This document shows positions 33,735 through 42,848 of a stretch of 64,000 bases of DNA, in pieces (positions within the stretch are counted from its first letter, which is position 1; each line of letters starts with the position of its first letter). The notes under the pieces are model-generated. The model searched no databases and was not told the origin of the DNA. It saw only the letters and a list, made by a program, of their open reading frames with translations. The DNA is from JAAETI01 sp964195945 (GTDB taxonomy: Bacteria; Actinomycetota; Acidimicrobiia; Spongiisociales; UBA5794), in contig CAXMRC010000150.1 of the NCBI GenBank assembly GCA_964195945.1, positions 1-64,000 of the forward strand. Direction: 5' to 3'. The position numbers were made by a program, and so were the translations under genes.

Positions 33735-35414
33735 TTAGCTTTCAGGACGCTCGGCAGTCGGCACGGCGACTCGCGCGGTGCGTCTCGCGAAATAGAAGAT
33801 GCGCTTGAGATGGGCGATCAAGTCGGTCTCAAGACCATAGGTTTGGATTCGATTCGGCTCATCGGCAACCAGCCGTTCTGCCTGGTGGCGGTCCGCCTTT
33901 TTGGCGATGGAGTTGATCTCGCTCTTCATAGCCGCCACTCGCCGCGCCGCATTCTCGTTCTTCTGCGTTACGGCAAGCATCGCAAGCTCGAAAGCCTCCT
34001 TGACACCGTCATGCAGTTCAAATATATATTCGGCGGTTTCCCGGCTTACCACGATGTCCTGTTCGATACGCGAGACACCGAGCTGAACGAGGTTCGTTTC
34101 GATGATGTCGCCAATCGCCTCGAGGTTATTGGTCGCCTCCATCAACTGGAGCAACTCCTCAGAGTCGCGTGATCCCAGCTCTTCCTTGCTCAACTGCCCC
34201 AGGTAATGAAGAATCGAGCCATACAGCGAGTCGACCTCATCGTCCATCGCTTCGATGGTCACGAGATCGGCGTTGCTCCCTGAGATGACCGCGGGAACGA
34301 CGTCTGTGAGCATCCTGCGAACCCGCTCTGCCAGACGCAACAACTCGAGTCTTGCTCTATCCAACGCCAGACTCGGCGTGCTCATCAGGCCCTTATCCAG
34401 GTACCGGGGGCGCACGATCTCTGGTTCGATTCGATCGGGAACGAGGCGCACAACGAGAGCCGCAAACTGTTTGCTAAAGCCCAAGAACAGCACCGTATTC
34501 GCGACGTTGAAGATGGTGTGGGCATTGGCAATCTGCCGGGCGAGGCCTCCGCCGAGGCCTTCGACGAAACTTGCTAACTGCGGGATAAACAGCAGCCACA
34601 GCAACACACCAAGGACATTGACGATGGTATGCACCCACGCAGCTCGCAGCGCATCGCGGGGCTTGCCGATGGCGGCGAGTTGGGCGGTTACGCTGGTACC
34701 CACGTTGGCACCCATGATAAGGGCGATACCCGCTTCGATCCCGATCAGGCCCTGGAACGCAAGGGCCAGGACCACCCCGGTTGTTGCCGACGATGACTGG
34801 ATCACCGCGGTGAAGATGGCGCCGGCAACGACACCTGCCAGCGGGTTGGACATCCCGGCCATCCAATTCTGGAAGGGCTCGTAGTCGCTGAGGGGCACCA
34901 TGGCATCACCCATGACGGACATCCCGAAAAAGATCATGCCCAACCCGAGTATCAGCCCCCCTTGGGCGCGACGTTCCTCGTTCTTCGATAGGAACCGGAT
35001 CCCGAACCCGACCGCAAGAAGCGCCAGGGCGTAGCGGGACACCTTGAACGCAATGATTTGCGCGGTGATCGTGGTGCCGATATTGGCACCCATGATTACG
35101 CCGACCGACTGTTCGAGGGTCAGCAGTCCCGCAGTGATAAAGCCGACGACGAGCACAGTAGTGACCGATGACGATTGAATCACCGCAGTCAGTCCGGCAC
35201 CAGTGGAGGCCGCAGCAATGCGGTTCGATGTCAACTTGTTAAGGATGCCTCGCATGCGGTCGCCGGCCAGCGTCCGCAGCGAACGCGTCATCCGGTCCAT
35301 GCCCATTAGGAAGAGAGCCAACCCTCCAAAGAGACCGCTGAGCACCAAGAACGAATCGATCGAAACAGCCGCGCTGGTCGCATCCGCATATGAGAGAATC
35401 ACTGATCCCACCAC
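33735..35414 (-). CDS. Na+/Pi-cotransporter family protein (NptA-like)
   Basis: The 559-aa protein has two Na/Pi repeats, each with the QSSS motif (GLTAVIQSSSVTTVLVVGF and FTAVIQSSSATTGVVLAL) and GANIGTT / GANVGTS. A cytoplasmic PhoU-like helical tail follows from about residue 340. It imports phosphate with sodium, or regulates it. The start is a GTG at 35414, or a second GTG three codons in. Polyphosphate enzymes elsewhere in the window suggest phosphate storage matters to the cell. Confidence 0.88.
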   Translation of the reverse strand: MVGSVILSYADATSAAVSIDSFLVLSGLFGGLALFLMGMDRMTRSLRTLAGDRMRGILNKLTSNRIAAASTGAGLTAVIQSSSVTTVLVVGFITAGLLTLEQSVGVIMGANIGTTITAQIIAFKVSRYALALLAVGFGIRFLSKNEERRAQGGLILGLGMIFFGMSVMGDAMVPLSDYEPFQNWMAGMSNPLAGVVAGAIFTAVIQSSSATTGVVLALAFQGLIGIEAGIALIMGANVGTSVTAQLAAIGKPRDALRAAWVHTIVNVLGVLLWLLFIPQLASFVEGLGGGLARQIANAHTIFNVANTVLFLGFSKQFAALVVRLVPDRIEPEIVRPRYLDKGLMSTPSLALDRARLELLRLAERVRRMLTDVVPAVISGSNADLVTIEAMDDEVDSLYGSILHYLGQLSKEELGSRDSEELLQLMEATNNLEAIGDIIETNLVQLGVSRIEQDIVVSRETAEYIFELHDGVKEAFELAMLAVTQKNENAARRVAAMKSEINSIAKKADRHQAERLVADEPNRIQTYGLETDLIAHLKRIFYFARRTARVAVPTAERPES

Positions 35415-35491
35415 TAGCCAGACTCCTCCCCGGACGCGATCTGCCGCTCACGTTAACCGCACGAACTCGATTGCTGCTGACGATCCGATGT

Positions 35492-36634
35492 CTACAAGAC
35501 GGGGAGCCCCAAGCTACGGCTGATCACCAACCGCTGGATTTCGGAGGTTCCTTCGCCAATCTCGAGGATCTTGGCGTCCCGATAGAAACGAGCCACAGGT
35601 GAACTCTCCATGAACCCTGCTCCACCGTAGATCTGGGTCGCGATCCGAGTTGCCGAGACCGCCGCCTCGCTTGCGTAGAGCTTGGCCACCGCGGCAGCTT
35701 CTTTGATTGGTCGGCCTGCATCTTTCAATGCCGCGGCACGGTAAGTCAGCATCCGGGCTCCGTCGACCATGACTTTCAGGTCGGCACATTGGAAAGCAAC
35801 ACCCTGATTGGCCCCGATTGGCCGGCCAAACGCGTGGCGCGTCTTGGCATAGTCAACCGAAAGCTCCAGACAAGCCTGGGCGAGCCCGACCGCAAGAGCA
35901 GCAATCGCAATCCTGCCGTCATCCAACGTCGCAAGAAACTGGTGAAAGCCGCGCCCCCTGGTACCAAGCAAGTTGTCGGCCGGCACGCGGCAATCCTCAA
36001 AGACGAGGCCTCGGGTGTCGGAGGCGTGCCAACCCATCTTCTTGTAGGCGGGCTCGACAATGAACCCGTCGCTACCCGCGGGCACGATGATCGACGAGAT
36101 CTCGCTGTCTCCGGTCCGCGCCGTGATGGTCACAACTGAAGTCATCTCGGTGCCGGCGTTCGTGATGAAGGCCTTTGACCCATTGATGATCCATTCCTCG
36201 CCGTCGCTGATCGCCTTGGTTCTCGTGGCTCCAGCGTCGGAGCCAGCCTCTGCCTCTGTTAGCCCAAAACCGGCAAGAGCCTGCCCCGCCAGCAGATCGG
36301 GAAGAAACCGTTCTTTCTGTTCCTTGGTTCCGTAGTTGAAAATCGGGTTGATACCGAGCCCAACACCGGCTTCAAGGGTGATTCCCATCGATTGATCAAC
36401 GCGACCAATCTCCTCTATGGCCACGCACAAGGACGTGAAGTCACCGCCCATGCCGCCAACATCCTCAGGAAATGGCAGAGCGAATAGACCAAGCTCCCCC
36501 ATTCTCCGCACGGTGTCCGCAGGAAACGTCCCGGACTCGTCCCACTGTGCGGCATAGGGGGCTATCTCGCCTTCGGCAAAGTCGCGCACGACCTTGCGAA
36601 AGGCCTCGTGTTCCTCGCTCAGCTCAAATCTCAC
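35492..36634 (-). CDS. Acyl-CoA dehydrogenase
   Basis: The 380-aa flavoprotein has the FAD blocks AGFGLTEAEAGSDAGATRT and FITNAGTEMTSVVTI, and the C-terminal YGGAGFMESSPVARFYRD followed by LEIGEGTSEIQRLVISR. It oxidises an acyl-CoA to the 2-enoyl form; the position of the catalytic Glu fits short/branched-chain types but the chain length is unknown. The GTG start follows GAGAGGG and lies 11 bp after the maf stop, so maf and this gene form an operon. Confidence 0.92.
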   Translation of the reverse strand: MRFELSEEHEAFRKVVRDFAEGEIAPYAAQWDESGTFPADTVRRMGELGLFALPFPEDVGGMGGDFTSLCVAIEEIGRVDQSMGITLEAGVGLGINPIFNYGTKEQKERFLPDLLAGQALAGFGLTEAEAGSDAGATRTKAISDGEEWIINGSKAFITNAGTEMTSVVTITARTGDSEISSIIVPAGSDGFIVEPAYKKMGWHASDTRGLVFEDCRVPADNLLGTRGRGFHQFLATLDDGRIAIAALAVGLAQACLELSVDYAKTRHAFGRPIGANQGVAFQCADLKVMVDGARMLTYRAAALKDAGRPIKEAAAVAKLYASEAAVSATRIATQIYGGAGFMESSPVARFYRDAKILEIGEGTSEIQRLVISRSLGLPVL

Positions 36635-36645
36635 GCTTTTCCCTC

Positions 36646-37260
36646 TCAGCCACGTGTTGGCACGATCCCGTTCCGAATCAGCAAGTCAACAATGTGTTCC
36701 AGCGGTAGCCCGATCACGGTCGAGCGCAAGCCTTCAACCGACTCAACAAACCCCTTGCCCTCCCCTTGCAGCGCATAGGCGCCCGCTTTGTCCAATGGCT
36801 CCCCTGTGGCCGCATATGCCTCGGCCTCCTCGATGGCCACCGGCCGCATCGTCACCCGAGCTGCGTCGATCCCGCTCTCGGTGGGCTGCCCTGCTCTCGC
36901 AAACGCATATCCGGTGTAGACAGTGTGAGTCTTGCCTGCCAGCGACAAGAGCATCGCGGCGGCGTCTGCCTCGTCAGTTGGTTTGCCGTAGATTCGCTCG
37001 CCGAGGACGACGGTTGTGTCGAAGCCCAAAATGCACACGCCGGGGTCCTGCGTGACGGCGACAGCGGCGGTCTTTTCGACGGCCATGCGTACAACGAAGT
37101 CTTCTGGCGGTTCGCCCGGCAGATGAGCTTCATCGATGTCGGGAGCGACCACCCCAAACTCGAATCCAGCCATGCTGAGTAGGAGCCTCCGCCGCGGCGA
37201 TCCGCTTGCGAGCACCAGCGCAGGTTGGGCGATATCAGTCGTATCGGAGTTGGACACCAT
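36646..37260 (-). CDS. maf: Maf-like nucleotide pyrophosphatase
   Basis: The 204-aa protein starts LVLASGSPRRRLLLSMAGFEF, with VVAPDIDEAHLPGEPPEDFV, VEKTAAVA, GFDTTVVLGERIYGKP and TGEPLDKAGAYALQGEGKGF. These are Maf/HAM1 signatures. Such enzymes hydrolyse non-canonical or methylated NTPs. Start at ATG 37260, seven bases after a TAGCGT. Confidence 0.92.
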   Translation of the reverse strand: MVSNSDTTDIAQPALVLASGSPRRRLLLSMAGFEFGVVAPDIDEAHLPGEPPEDFVVRMAVEKTAAVAVTQDPGVCILGFDTTVVLGERIYGKPTDEADAAAMLLSLAGKTHTVYTGYAFARAGQPTESGIDAARVTMRPVAIEEAEAYAATGEPLDKAGAYALQGEGKGFVESVEGLRSTVIGLPLEHIVDLLIRNGIVPTRG

Positions 37261-37267
37261 GGCCGCC

Positions 37268-37273
37268 ACGCTA
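37268..37273 (-). promoter_or_regulatory. -10 box of the maf operon
   Basis: TAGCGT (minus strand) ends 7 nt before ATG 37260. Confidence 0.45.
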
Positions 37274-37531
37274 GCGCGATGTCTCGGTCGCGATCGCAAC
37301 AATCGACCAGAATCCCCTCACAAAAACGGAAGTTCCCCCTTGGCTATCGTGTCCTTGGGGGCCACTAATCGCGAAGCAGATGATGTCCGCGAGATCCAGC
37401 AGTCGCGGCTAGACGACGCCAATGAGTACTCCGTCAACACCGTATTGCCTGGTTCAACGTCGGGTATGAGACCGGCGATCCGGCCGCCTGCGAGACGTTT
37501 AACGGCGACATCCAAATCCGCGAGCCGGCGG

Positions 37532-38719
37532 CTATTCGAATGCAGGAATACCGGTAATCGCCTGGCCCAGGATCAGCGTATGGACCTCGTTGGTGCCCTC
37601 GTAGGTGAAAACAGACTCCAGGTTGTTCATATGCCTGATCACCGGGTACTCGAGAGTGATCCCGTTCGCACCAAGCACCGAGCGAGCCTCCCTGGCGACA
37701 TCGAGCGCCATCCGCACGTTGTCCATCTTGCCGAAACTGATGTCCTCGACACCGGCGGTTCCAGCGTCCTTCATCCGTCCGATATGGATGGCGACGAGCA
37801 TCGCGCGGTTGACCGCGACCATCATTTCGACAAGCTTGCGTTGCGTGAGTTGGAATGCAGCAATCGGCTTCCCGAACTGTTGGCGCTCCTTGGAATAGTC
37901 GAGCGCAGCTTCGTAGCAAGCGCGTGCCGCGCCAACAGCGCCAAACAGAATCCCGAATCGAGCTTCGTTCAGGCACGCCAGGGGCCCCTTGAGACCGACG
38001 ACATCGGAAAGCATCGCGGCGTCAGGCAACCTCACGTCATCAAGAACTAGCTCCGACGTCACAGATGCTCGCAAGGAAAGCTTCTTGTGGATGTCATTTG
38101 TAGAGAACCCAGGGGTATCCCGAGGCACTATGAAACCACGGACACCATCCTCGGTCTGTGCCCAGACGATGGCCACATCGGAGACGCCGCCGTTGGTGAT
38201 CCACATCTTGGACCCGTTGATAACCCAGTCACCTCCATCGCGCCTGGCATGGGTTTTCATGCTTGCCGGGTCACTACCCGAATCGGCTTCTGTCAAGCCA
38301 AAACAGCCGATCAAATCACCGGCCGCCATACCGGGGAGCCACTGTTGCTTCTGCTCTTCCGATCCAAAAGCCCAGATCGGGAACATCGACAGTGAACCCT
38401 GGACAGAAACAAAGCTGCGGGCCCCGGAGTCGCCTGCCTCCAACTCGGTGCAGGCCAAGCCGTACTGGACGGCACTGGTTCCGGCACAGCCGTAACCGTC
38501 GAGATGCATGCCGAGCAGACCCAGGTCTCCCATTTCTTTCGCAAGCTCCTGTGGGAAATAGCCTTCCTCGAACCAGTCGGCCACATATGGCAAGATTCGA
38601 TCGCCGACCCAGGCGCGAACGGTATCTCTCATGAGCCGATCTTCACCGTCAAGAAGTGCATCAACGTTCAGGAAATCTTGCGGATTCGGCTTCCGCGGTC
38701 CTACTGCGCCTTTGGTCAT
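37532..38719 (-). CDS. gcdH: Glutaryl-CoA dehydrogenase-type acyl-CoA dehydrogenase
   Basis: The 395-aa protein has IGCFGLTEADSGSDPASMKT, VINGSKMWITNGGVSDVAIVW, GILFGAVGAARACYEAALDY and the ending YPVIRHMNNLESVFTYEGTN followed by EVHTLILGQAITG. This ending with YEGTN is characteristic of glutaryl-CoA dehydrogenase, which makes crotonyl-CoA in Lys/Trp breakdown. The start at ATG 38719 is used because the upstream frame overlaps the divergent D-cysteine desulfhydrase region. The 271 bp between this gene's stop and maf hold no clear gene. Confidence 0.88.
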   Translation of the reverse strand: MTKGAVGPRKPNPQDFLNVDALLDGEDRLMRDTVRAWVGDRILPYVADWFEEGYFPQELAKEMGDLGLLGMHLDGYGCAGTSAVQYGLACTELEAGDSGARSFVSVQGSLSMFPIWAFGSEEQKQQWLPGMAAGDLIGCFGLTEADSGSDPASMKTHARRDGGDWVINGSKMWITNGGVSDVAIVWAQTEDGVRGFIVPRDTPGFSTNDIHKKLSLRASVTSELVLDDVRLPDAAMLSDVVGLKGPLACLNEARFGILFGAVGAARACYEAALDYSKERQQFGKPIAAFQLTQRKLVEMMVAVNRAMLVAIHIGRMKDAGTAGVEDISFGKMDNVRMALDVAREARSVLGANGITLEYPVIRHMNNLESVFTYEGTNEVHTLILGQAITGIPAFE

Positions 38720-38808
38720 TGCCACTCCTGCTCGTTGAGACGACACTGCAATGCTAGAAGTATCCCCACCCAATTCTGACATCATCAGTCCGACGGTGTC
38801 GATCCGGT

Positions 38809-38814
38809 TATGGT
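38809..38814 (+). promoter_or_regulatory. -10 box of the D-cysteine desulfhydrase gene
   Basis: TATGGT ends 6 nt before ATG 38821. Confidence 0.45.
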
Positions 38815-38820
38815 CACCGA

Positions 38821-39843
38821 ATGACTCTAGAACTCCCTAAGCGCACACCACTGGCGTCGCTCCCGACACCACTGGAGCATGCACACCGATTGTCCGACCA
38901 CTGGGGTGGACCTCAGATCTGGATCAAACGGGACGACCTCACGGGGTTCGGGCTTTCTGGAAACAAGGTACGCAAGCTTGAGTTCCACTTTGCGGCTGCG
39001 GCCGAGGCAGGTGCGGACACGGTCATCACCTGTGGCGCTGTCCAGTCGAATCATTCCAGAGCTACTGCATTGGCCGCAGCTCGACTCGGATACCGGGCCA
39101 TCCTCTACCTGAGGAAACCTGCTGAGGTCACCAACCCGGCTCTCCGCGGCAACTACTTGCTCGATAGGCTCGCAGGGGCTGAGATTCGCTTCATCACACC
39201 AAGCGAATGGGAATTCCGCAATGAGCTGATGGCAGCTGAGGCGGCGGCGGAGGCAAACGCCGGCCATCGATGCTGGGTGATTCCGGAAGGAGCGTCCGAC
39301 GCACTGGGTATGTGGGGATTCGTCGTCGCCATGCGAGAGCTGGCAGATCAGGTGGTGCGGATCCAAGGACGCCCCGTCACGATATGGCACGCCGCGTCAT
39401 CCGGCGGAACTACTGCAGGTATCGGCTGGGCCGCGGACCGGCTCGGCTTGGACATCGGCATCGCGGCATGCTCGATCGGCGATCCAGCAGCCGACATCAG
39501 GGGCAAGGTTGCAGAGATCTGGGCACAGGCAGCGGCAGACGTCGGAGCGAAGGTCCCGACGATTGGCATTGAATACATCGAGCGGCACATCGGTGGAGGG
39601 TACGGCATAGTGAGCGACGAGGATCTACGTATCCAGGCCGAAGCAACATCATTGACGGGTCTTGTCTTTGATCCCACCTACACCGGCAAAGCGCTCAGTG
39701 GGCTGCGGCGCGACATCTCATCTGGCATATACGGGCCGGACGACACCGTCGTGTTCTGGCACACCGGTGGCGGGTTTGCCGTCTTCTCCCACGACTTCAG
39801 CCGAATAGTCGCTGCTGAGGATCGGGACGTTGACTCCTCCTGA
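38821..39843 (+). CDS. D-cysteine desulfhydrase / ACC deaminase family PLP enzyme
   Basis: The 340-aa fold-type II PLP protein has IKRDDLTGFGLSGNKVRKLE with the PLP lysine, TCGAVQSNHSRATALAAARLG, HAASSGGTTAGIGW and FDPTYTGKALSGL. It converts D-cysteine to pyruvate, H2S and ammonia, or opens ACC; the two activities are hard to separate by sequence. Its end overlaps the convergent rnhB by 47 bp. Confidence 0.87.
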   Translation: MTLELPKRTPLASLPTPLEHAHRLSDHWGGPQIWIKRDDLTGFGLSGNKVRKLEFHFAAAAEAGADTVITCGAVQSNHSRATALAAARLGYRAILYLRKPAEVTNPALRGNYLLDRLAGAEIRFITPSEWEFRNELMAAEAAAEANAGHRCWVIPEGASDALGMWGFVVAMRELADQVVRIQGRPVTIWHAASSGGTTAGIGWAADRLGLDIGIAACSIGDPAADIRGKVAEIWAQAAADVGAKVPTIGIEYIERHIGGGYGIVSDEDLRIQAEATSLTGLVFDPTYTGKALSGLRRDISSGIYGPDDTVVFWHTGGGFAVFSHDFSRIVAAEDRDVDSS

Positions 39844-40498
39844 CACCGCTCCACGGCAGACCGTCCATATACGCCCAAGATGTCCGGTGGATGGTCGACG
39901 GCCCGAGGGCATGCAACGCTGCCTTGTGAACGGGACCCGGATAACCCTTGTTCCCGTCGAAGGCATACGCAGGGAAATCCTCCGCCGCGGCCCTCATGAG
40001 ACGATCCCGTGTCACCTTCGCCAGTATCGACGCAGTCGCGATCGACAGTGATCTCGAATCACCGCGGACCAACAGGTCTGTTTCACCGCCGCGTGCGAAA
40101 TCCCAGTTTCCATCTAGAAGCAAGTGGTCGTACTCGATAGCAAGGCCGTCCAGCGCCCGCCGTGCCGCCAAAGTCATTGCAGCCGACATCCCCAATTCAT
40201 CGCATTCGCACGGGGAAGCATGCCCCACTGCCCACGACACGCACCAATGGCTGAGGCGATCAAACATTGACTCTCGCTCCCGCTCGGTAAGCATCTTCGA
40301 GTCGCGGACTTTGTAGACCCTCTTCCCTTGCGGCAGGATCGCAGCCCCGACCGTCAGCGGACCGGCCCAGGCTCCTCGCCCGACCTCATCCATACCCACT
40401 ATGGAGGTCTTGCCCTCTGCCCACAGCCTGCGCTCGTGGCGTAGAGAAGGCGACTTCCCCCGGAGCGCGGAACGTAGCGGCGGAACGGTTGTGGCCAT
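39797..40498 (-). CDS. rnhB: Ribonuclease HII
   Basis: The 233-aa protein has GMDEVGRGAWAGPLTVGAAI with the first catalytic Asp-Glu, RDSKMLTERERE, DHLLLDGNWDF, SIATASILAKVTRDRLM, and FDGNKGYPGPVHKAAL. It removes RNA from RNA/DNA hybrids. I start at ATG 40498, one base after the yqgE stop; the longer frame lies in yqgE. The C-terminus extends 47 bp into the opposite gene. Confidence 0.92.
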   Translation of the reverse strand: MATTVPPLRSALRGKSPSLRHERRLWAEGKTSIVGMDEVGRGAWAGPLTVGAAILPQGKRVYKVRDSKMLTERERESMFDRLSHWCVSWAVGHASPCECDELGMSAAMTLAARRALDGLAIEYDHLLLDGNWDFARGGETDLLVRGDSRSLSIATASILAKVTRDRLMRAAAEDFPAYAFDGNKGYPGPVHKAALHALGPSTIHRTSWAYMDGLPWSGVRRSQRPDPQQRLFG

Positions 40499-40499
40499 C

Positions 40500-41045
40500 T
40501 CAGTTCGTCGAGAGATCATGCGGATATTGGGCATAGACGCGCAGCCGCCCTGGCTGGCGACGCAACACCCGCACCCACAGATCCGCAGGGTCGCCGAAGA
40601 CATCTGCAACGATTGGGTCGAGAATGAACCAAGAATCGATAGCCAGCTCCACTTCGAGCTGACCCGCATCCCAACCGGAATAGCCTGCATACACACGGAC
40701 TCGCTCGGGAAGAGCCTCGGGGTCGGGGGCATCTGTCAAGTCGATGAAACCGACGCCCGAAAATAGGTTCCCGCCTCCGGAGTCTGTCGCATCTGACCAT
40801 TCGGCCACTCCAACGGCAATCTCATTGTTGACAGGACCGCCGACGTAAACCACCGCCGGCTCAGCGAACAACTCGGCCCAAGCAGGAAGATGTTCGGCTG
40901 CGGATTCTTCAGTTGGCCGGTTCAAGATCGTGCCGAGCGCACCGTCTTCGCCGTGCTCGAAGACAAGCACAACAGTCCTATAGAAATTGGGATCCCGCAT
41001 CTCGGGGTTCGCCACCAAGAGTTTCCCGGTAAATGATGCTGCCAT
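40500..41045 (-). CDS. YqgE/AlgH family protein
   Basis: The 181-aa protein has the family blocks GKLLVANPEMRDPNFYRTVV, GALGTILNRPTEES, VYVGGPVNNE, and VRVYAGYSGWDAGQLEVELA. The function of the family is unknown, though it is widespread. GGAG before the ATG gives a ribosome site. It is the first gene of a pair with rnhB and diverges from the PEBP gene. Confidence 0.9.
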   Translation of the reverse strand: MAASFTGKLLVANPEMRDPNFYRTVVLVFEHGEDGALGTILNRPTEESAAEHLPAWAELFAEPAVVYVGGPVNNEIAVGVAEWSDATDSGGGNLFSGVGFIDLTDAPDPEALPERVRVYAGYSGWDAGQLEVELAIDSWFILDPIVADVFGDPADLWVRVLRRQPGRLRVYAQYPHDLSTN

Positions 41046-41131
41046 ATCAGTTCTCCGTCGCCACTCGACCCTACCTCAAGTCCAGAGTGTGTACTTGTGT
41101 CAGAGTATTGTGACCCAAAGGAGGTGGCGAC

Positions 41132-41761
41132 ATGGAATTGACGAGTACAAGCTTTGCCGACGGCGCAAAGGTTCTCGGTGAGTTTGCGTTCTGCGTACCA
41201 GATCCCGACACCCACGCGACTTTTGGAGGCAATCGAAATCCACAACTCGCATGGACTGGCGCTCCGAAGGAAACGCAGTCGTTCGCTCTGATCTGCCACG
41301 ACCCAGATGTCCCGACTAAACCAGACGATGTGAATCAAGAAGGTCGCGAGGTTCCAAGCGATCTGCCGCGAACCGACTTTTTCCACTGGCTGGTGGCGAA
41401 CCTCCCTCGCGACCTATCCGAGATCGGTGCCGGTGCCTTTGCCGATGGTGTCGTACCGAGAGGACAGCAGGTTGCTGCAGGACCACACGGCAGCCACCAA
41501 GGACTCAATGATTACACAAGTTGGTTCGCCGGCGACCCGGACATGGAGGGCGACTACTTCGGATACGACGGCCCATGCCCGCCGTGGAACGACAGCATCA
41601 TCCACCGCTACGTGTTCACCGTCTATGCACTGGATGTTTCGCATCTAGAGCTCCCAGATGCGTACCACGGCGCAGCTTTGCGAGCGGCGATCGAGGGCGA
41701 CGTTCTCAGCGAGGCATCGATAACCGGGACCTACACACTCAACCCCCGCCTGGGCGCTTAG
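41132..41761 (+). CDS. YbhB/YbcL-type PEBP-like protein
   Basis: The 209-aa protein has the phosphatidylethanolamine-binding fold pattern: LAWTGAPKETQSFALICHDP, DFFHWLVANLPRDLSEI, DYFGYDGPCPPWNDSI and HRYVFTVYALD. An excellent AAAGGAGGTG precedes ATG 41132, one of the clearest ribosome sites in the window. Function in bacteria is not settled. Confidence 0.88.
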   Translation: MELTSTSFADGAKVLGEFAFCVPDPDTHATFGGNRNPQLAWTGAPKETQSFALICHDPDVPTKPDDVNQEGREVPSDLPRTDFFHWLVANLPRDLSEIGAGAFADGVVPRGQQVAAGPHGSHQGLNDYTSWFAGDPDMEGDYFGYDGPCPPWNDSIIHRYVFTVYALDVSHLELPDAYHGAALRAAIEGDVLSEASITGTYTLNPRLGA

Positions 41762-41804
41762 TCCCGCAGAATTGCGTTCGCCAAGCGCTAGGGTTCCACG
41801 CCTT

Positions 41805-42848
41805 ATGCAACAGACAGATCTTTCCTCCCTCCCCAAAGTGGAGCTGCACAACCATCTCGACGGAGGTCTACGCGTCGAGACTGTGATCACGCTCGCAGCC
41901 GCTATCAACTATGACCACTTGCCGAGCACAGATACCACCGAACTCGCGGCTTGGTTCCTCCAGGACGAATCAGGATCCCTCGAGCAATACCTGGCCGGTT
42001 TTGAGCACACCATCGCCGTCATGCAGACCAAGCCAGCGATCGAGCAGGTCGCATTCGAATCAGGGCTCGATCTGTCGGCCGACGGGGTTGTCTATGCAGA
42101 GATTCGGTTCGCACCGAGCCTCAACACTCGTCTTGGCCTAGCGCGGGAAGATGCGATCGAAGCTGCATTGCTGGGTTTTGAGCGCGCCGAAGCAGCAACC
42201 GGAATCAAGATGCGTCTCCTTGTGGACGCTATGCGCAATGAGCCGGACTCCATTGCGGCCGCCAAAGCTGCGGTGCGCTTTGCCGATCAAGGTGTCGTCG
42301 GCTTCGATCTTGCCGGCCCTGAATTCGGGTTTCCTGCTGACGACCACGCCAACGCATGCCACCTGGCAAGCGACAATGGCCTCGGCCTGACCATCCACGC
42401 CGGCGAAGCCGACGGCCCCGACAGTATCCGTAGGGCCATCGATGGCTGTGGCGCACAGAGGATTGGACACGGGATTCGTATCGTGGACGACATTGACGCC
42501 GAGGATGACGTTATTGCGCGGATCGGCGATGTTGCCGCCATGGTGCGTGACCGCCAGATACCGCTCGAAGTGTGTCCGACATCCAACCTCCACACGCTCG
42601 GCATCCAACCGACCAGTCATCCCCTCGGGTTCTTGGCCCGCAACGGGTTCAATGTCACACTCAATACCGACAATCGTTTGATGAGTGCGGTAACCCTCAC
42701 CGATGAGTTTGCGTTTGCTGCTGAACACCACGGATTCGGTCTTGCGGATTTCCGGCGGGTGACGCTTGCTGCGCTGGACGCGGCATTCATCGACGAGAGC
42801 GTTAGATCACCCCTGCGCTCCATCGTGCTCGCAGGCTACGTCAGCTGA
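41805..42848 (+). CDS. add: Adenosine deaminase
   Basis: The 347-aa amidohydrolase has the zinc motif VELHNHLDGGL, DLAGPEFGFPADDHANAC, LTIHAGEADGPDSIR, RIGHGIRIVDDI, LEVCPTSNLHT and the final VTLNTDNRLMS. It deaminates adenosine to inosine in purine salvage, consistent with two hpt genes and a nucleoside importer in the window. TAGGGT lies 10 nt before the ATG. Its end overlaps the opposite hydrolase by 13 bp. Confidence 0.93.
   Translation: MQQTDLSSLPKVELHNHLDGGLRVETVITLAAAINYDHLPSTDTTELAAWFLQDESGSLEQYLAGFEHTIAVMQTKPAIEQVAFESGLDLSADGVVYAEIRFAPSLNTRLGLAREDAIEAALLGFERAEAATGIKMRLLVDAMRNEPDSIAAAKAAVRFADQGVVGFDLAGPEFGFPADDHANACHLASDNGLGLTIHAGEADGPDSIRRAIDGCGAQRIGHGIRIVDDIDAEDDVIARIGDVAAMVRDRQIPLEVCPTSNLHTLGIQPTSHPLGFLARNGFNVTLNTDNRLMSAVTLTDEFAFAAEHHGFGLADFRRVTLAALDAAFIDESVRSPLRSIVLAGYVS

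Noticed and set aside
37318..37515. 65-codon minus-strand frame after glutaryl-CoA dehydrogenase
   Set aside because: No ribosome site, composition like non-coding high-GC DNA, no recognisable motif.
40499..40732. Longer rnhB start
   Set aside because: It would lie in another frame of yqgE; RNase HII homology begins after ATG 40498.
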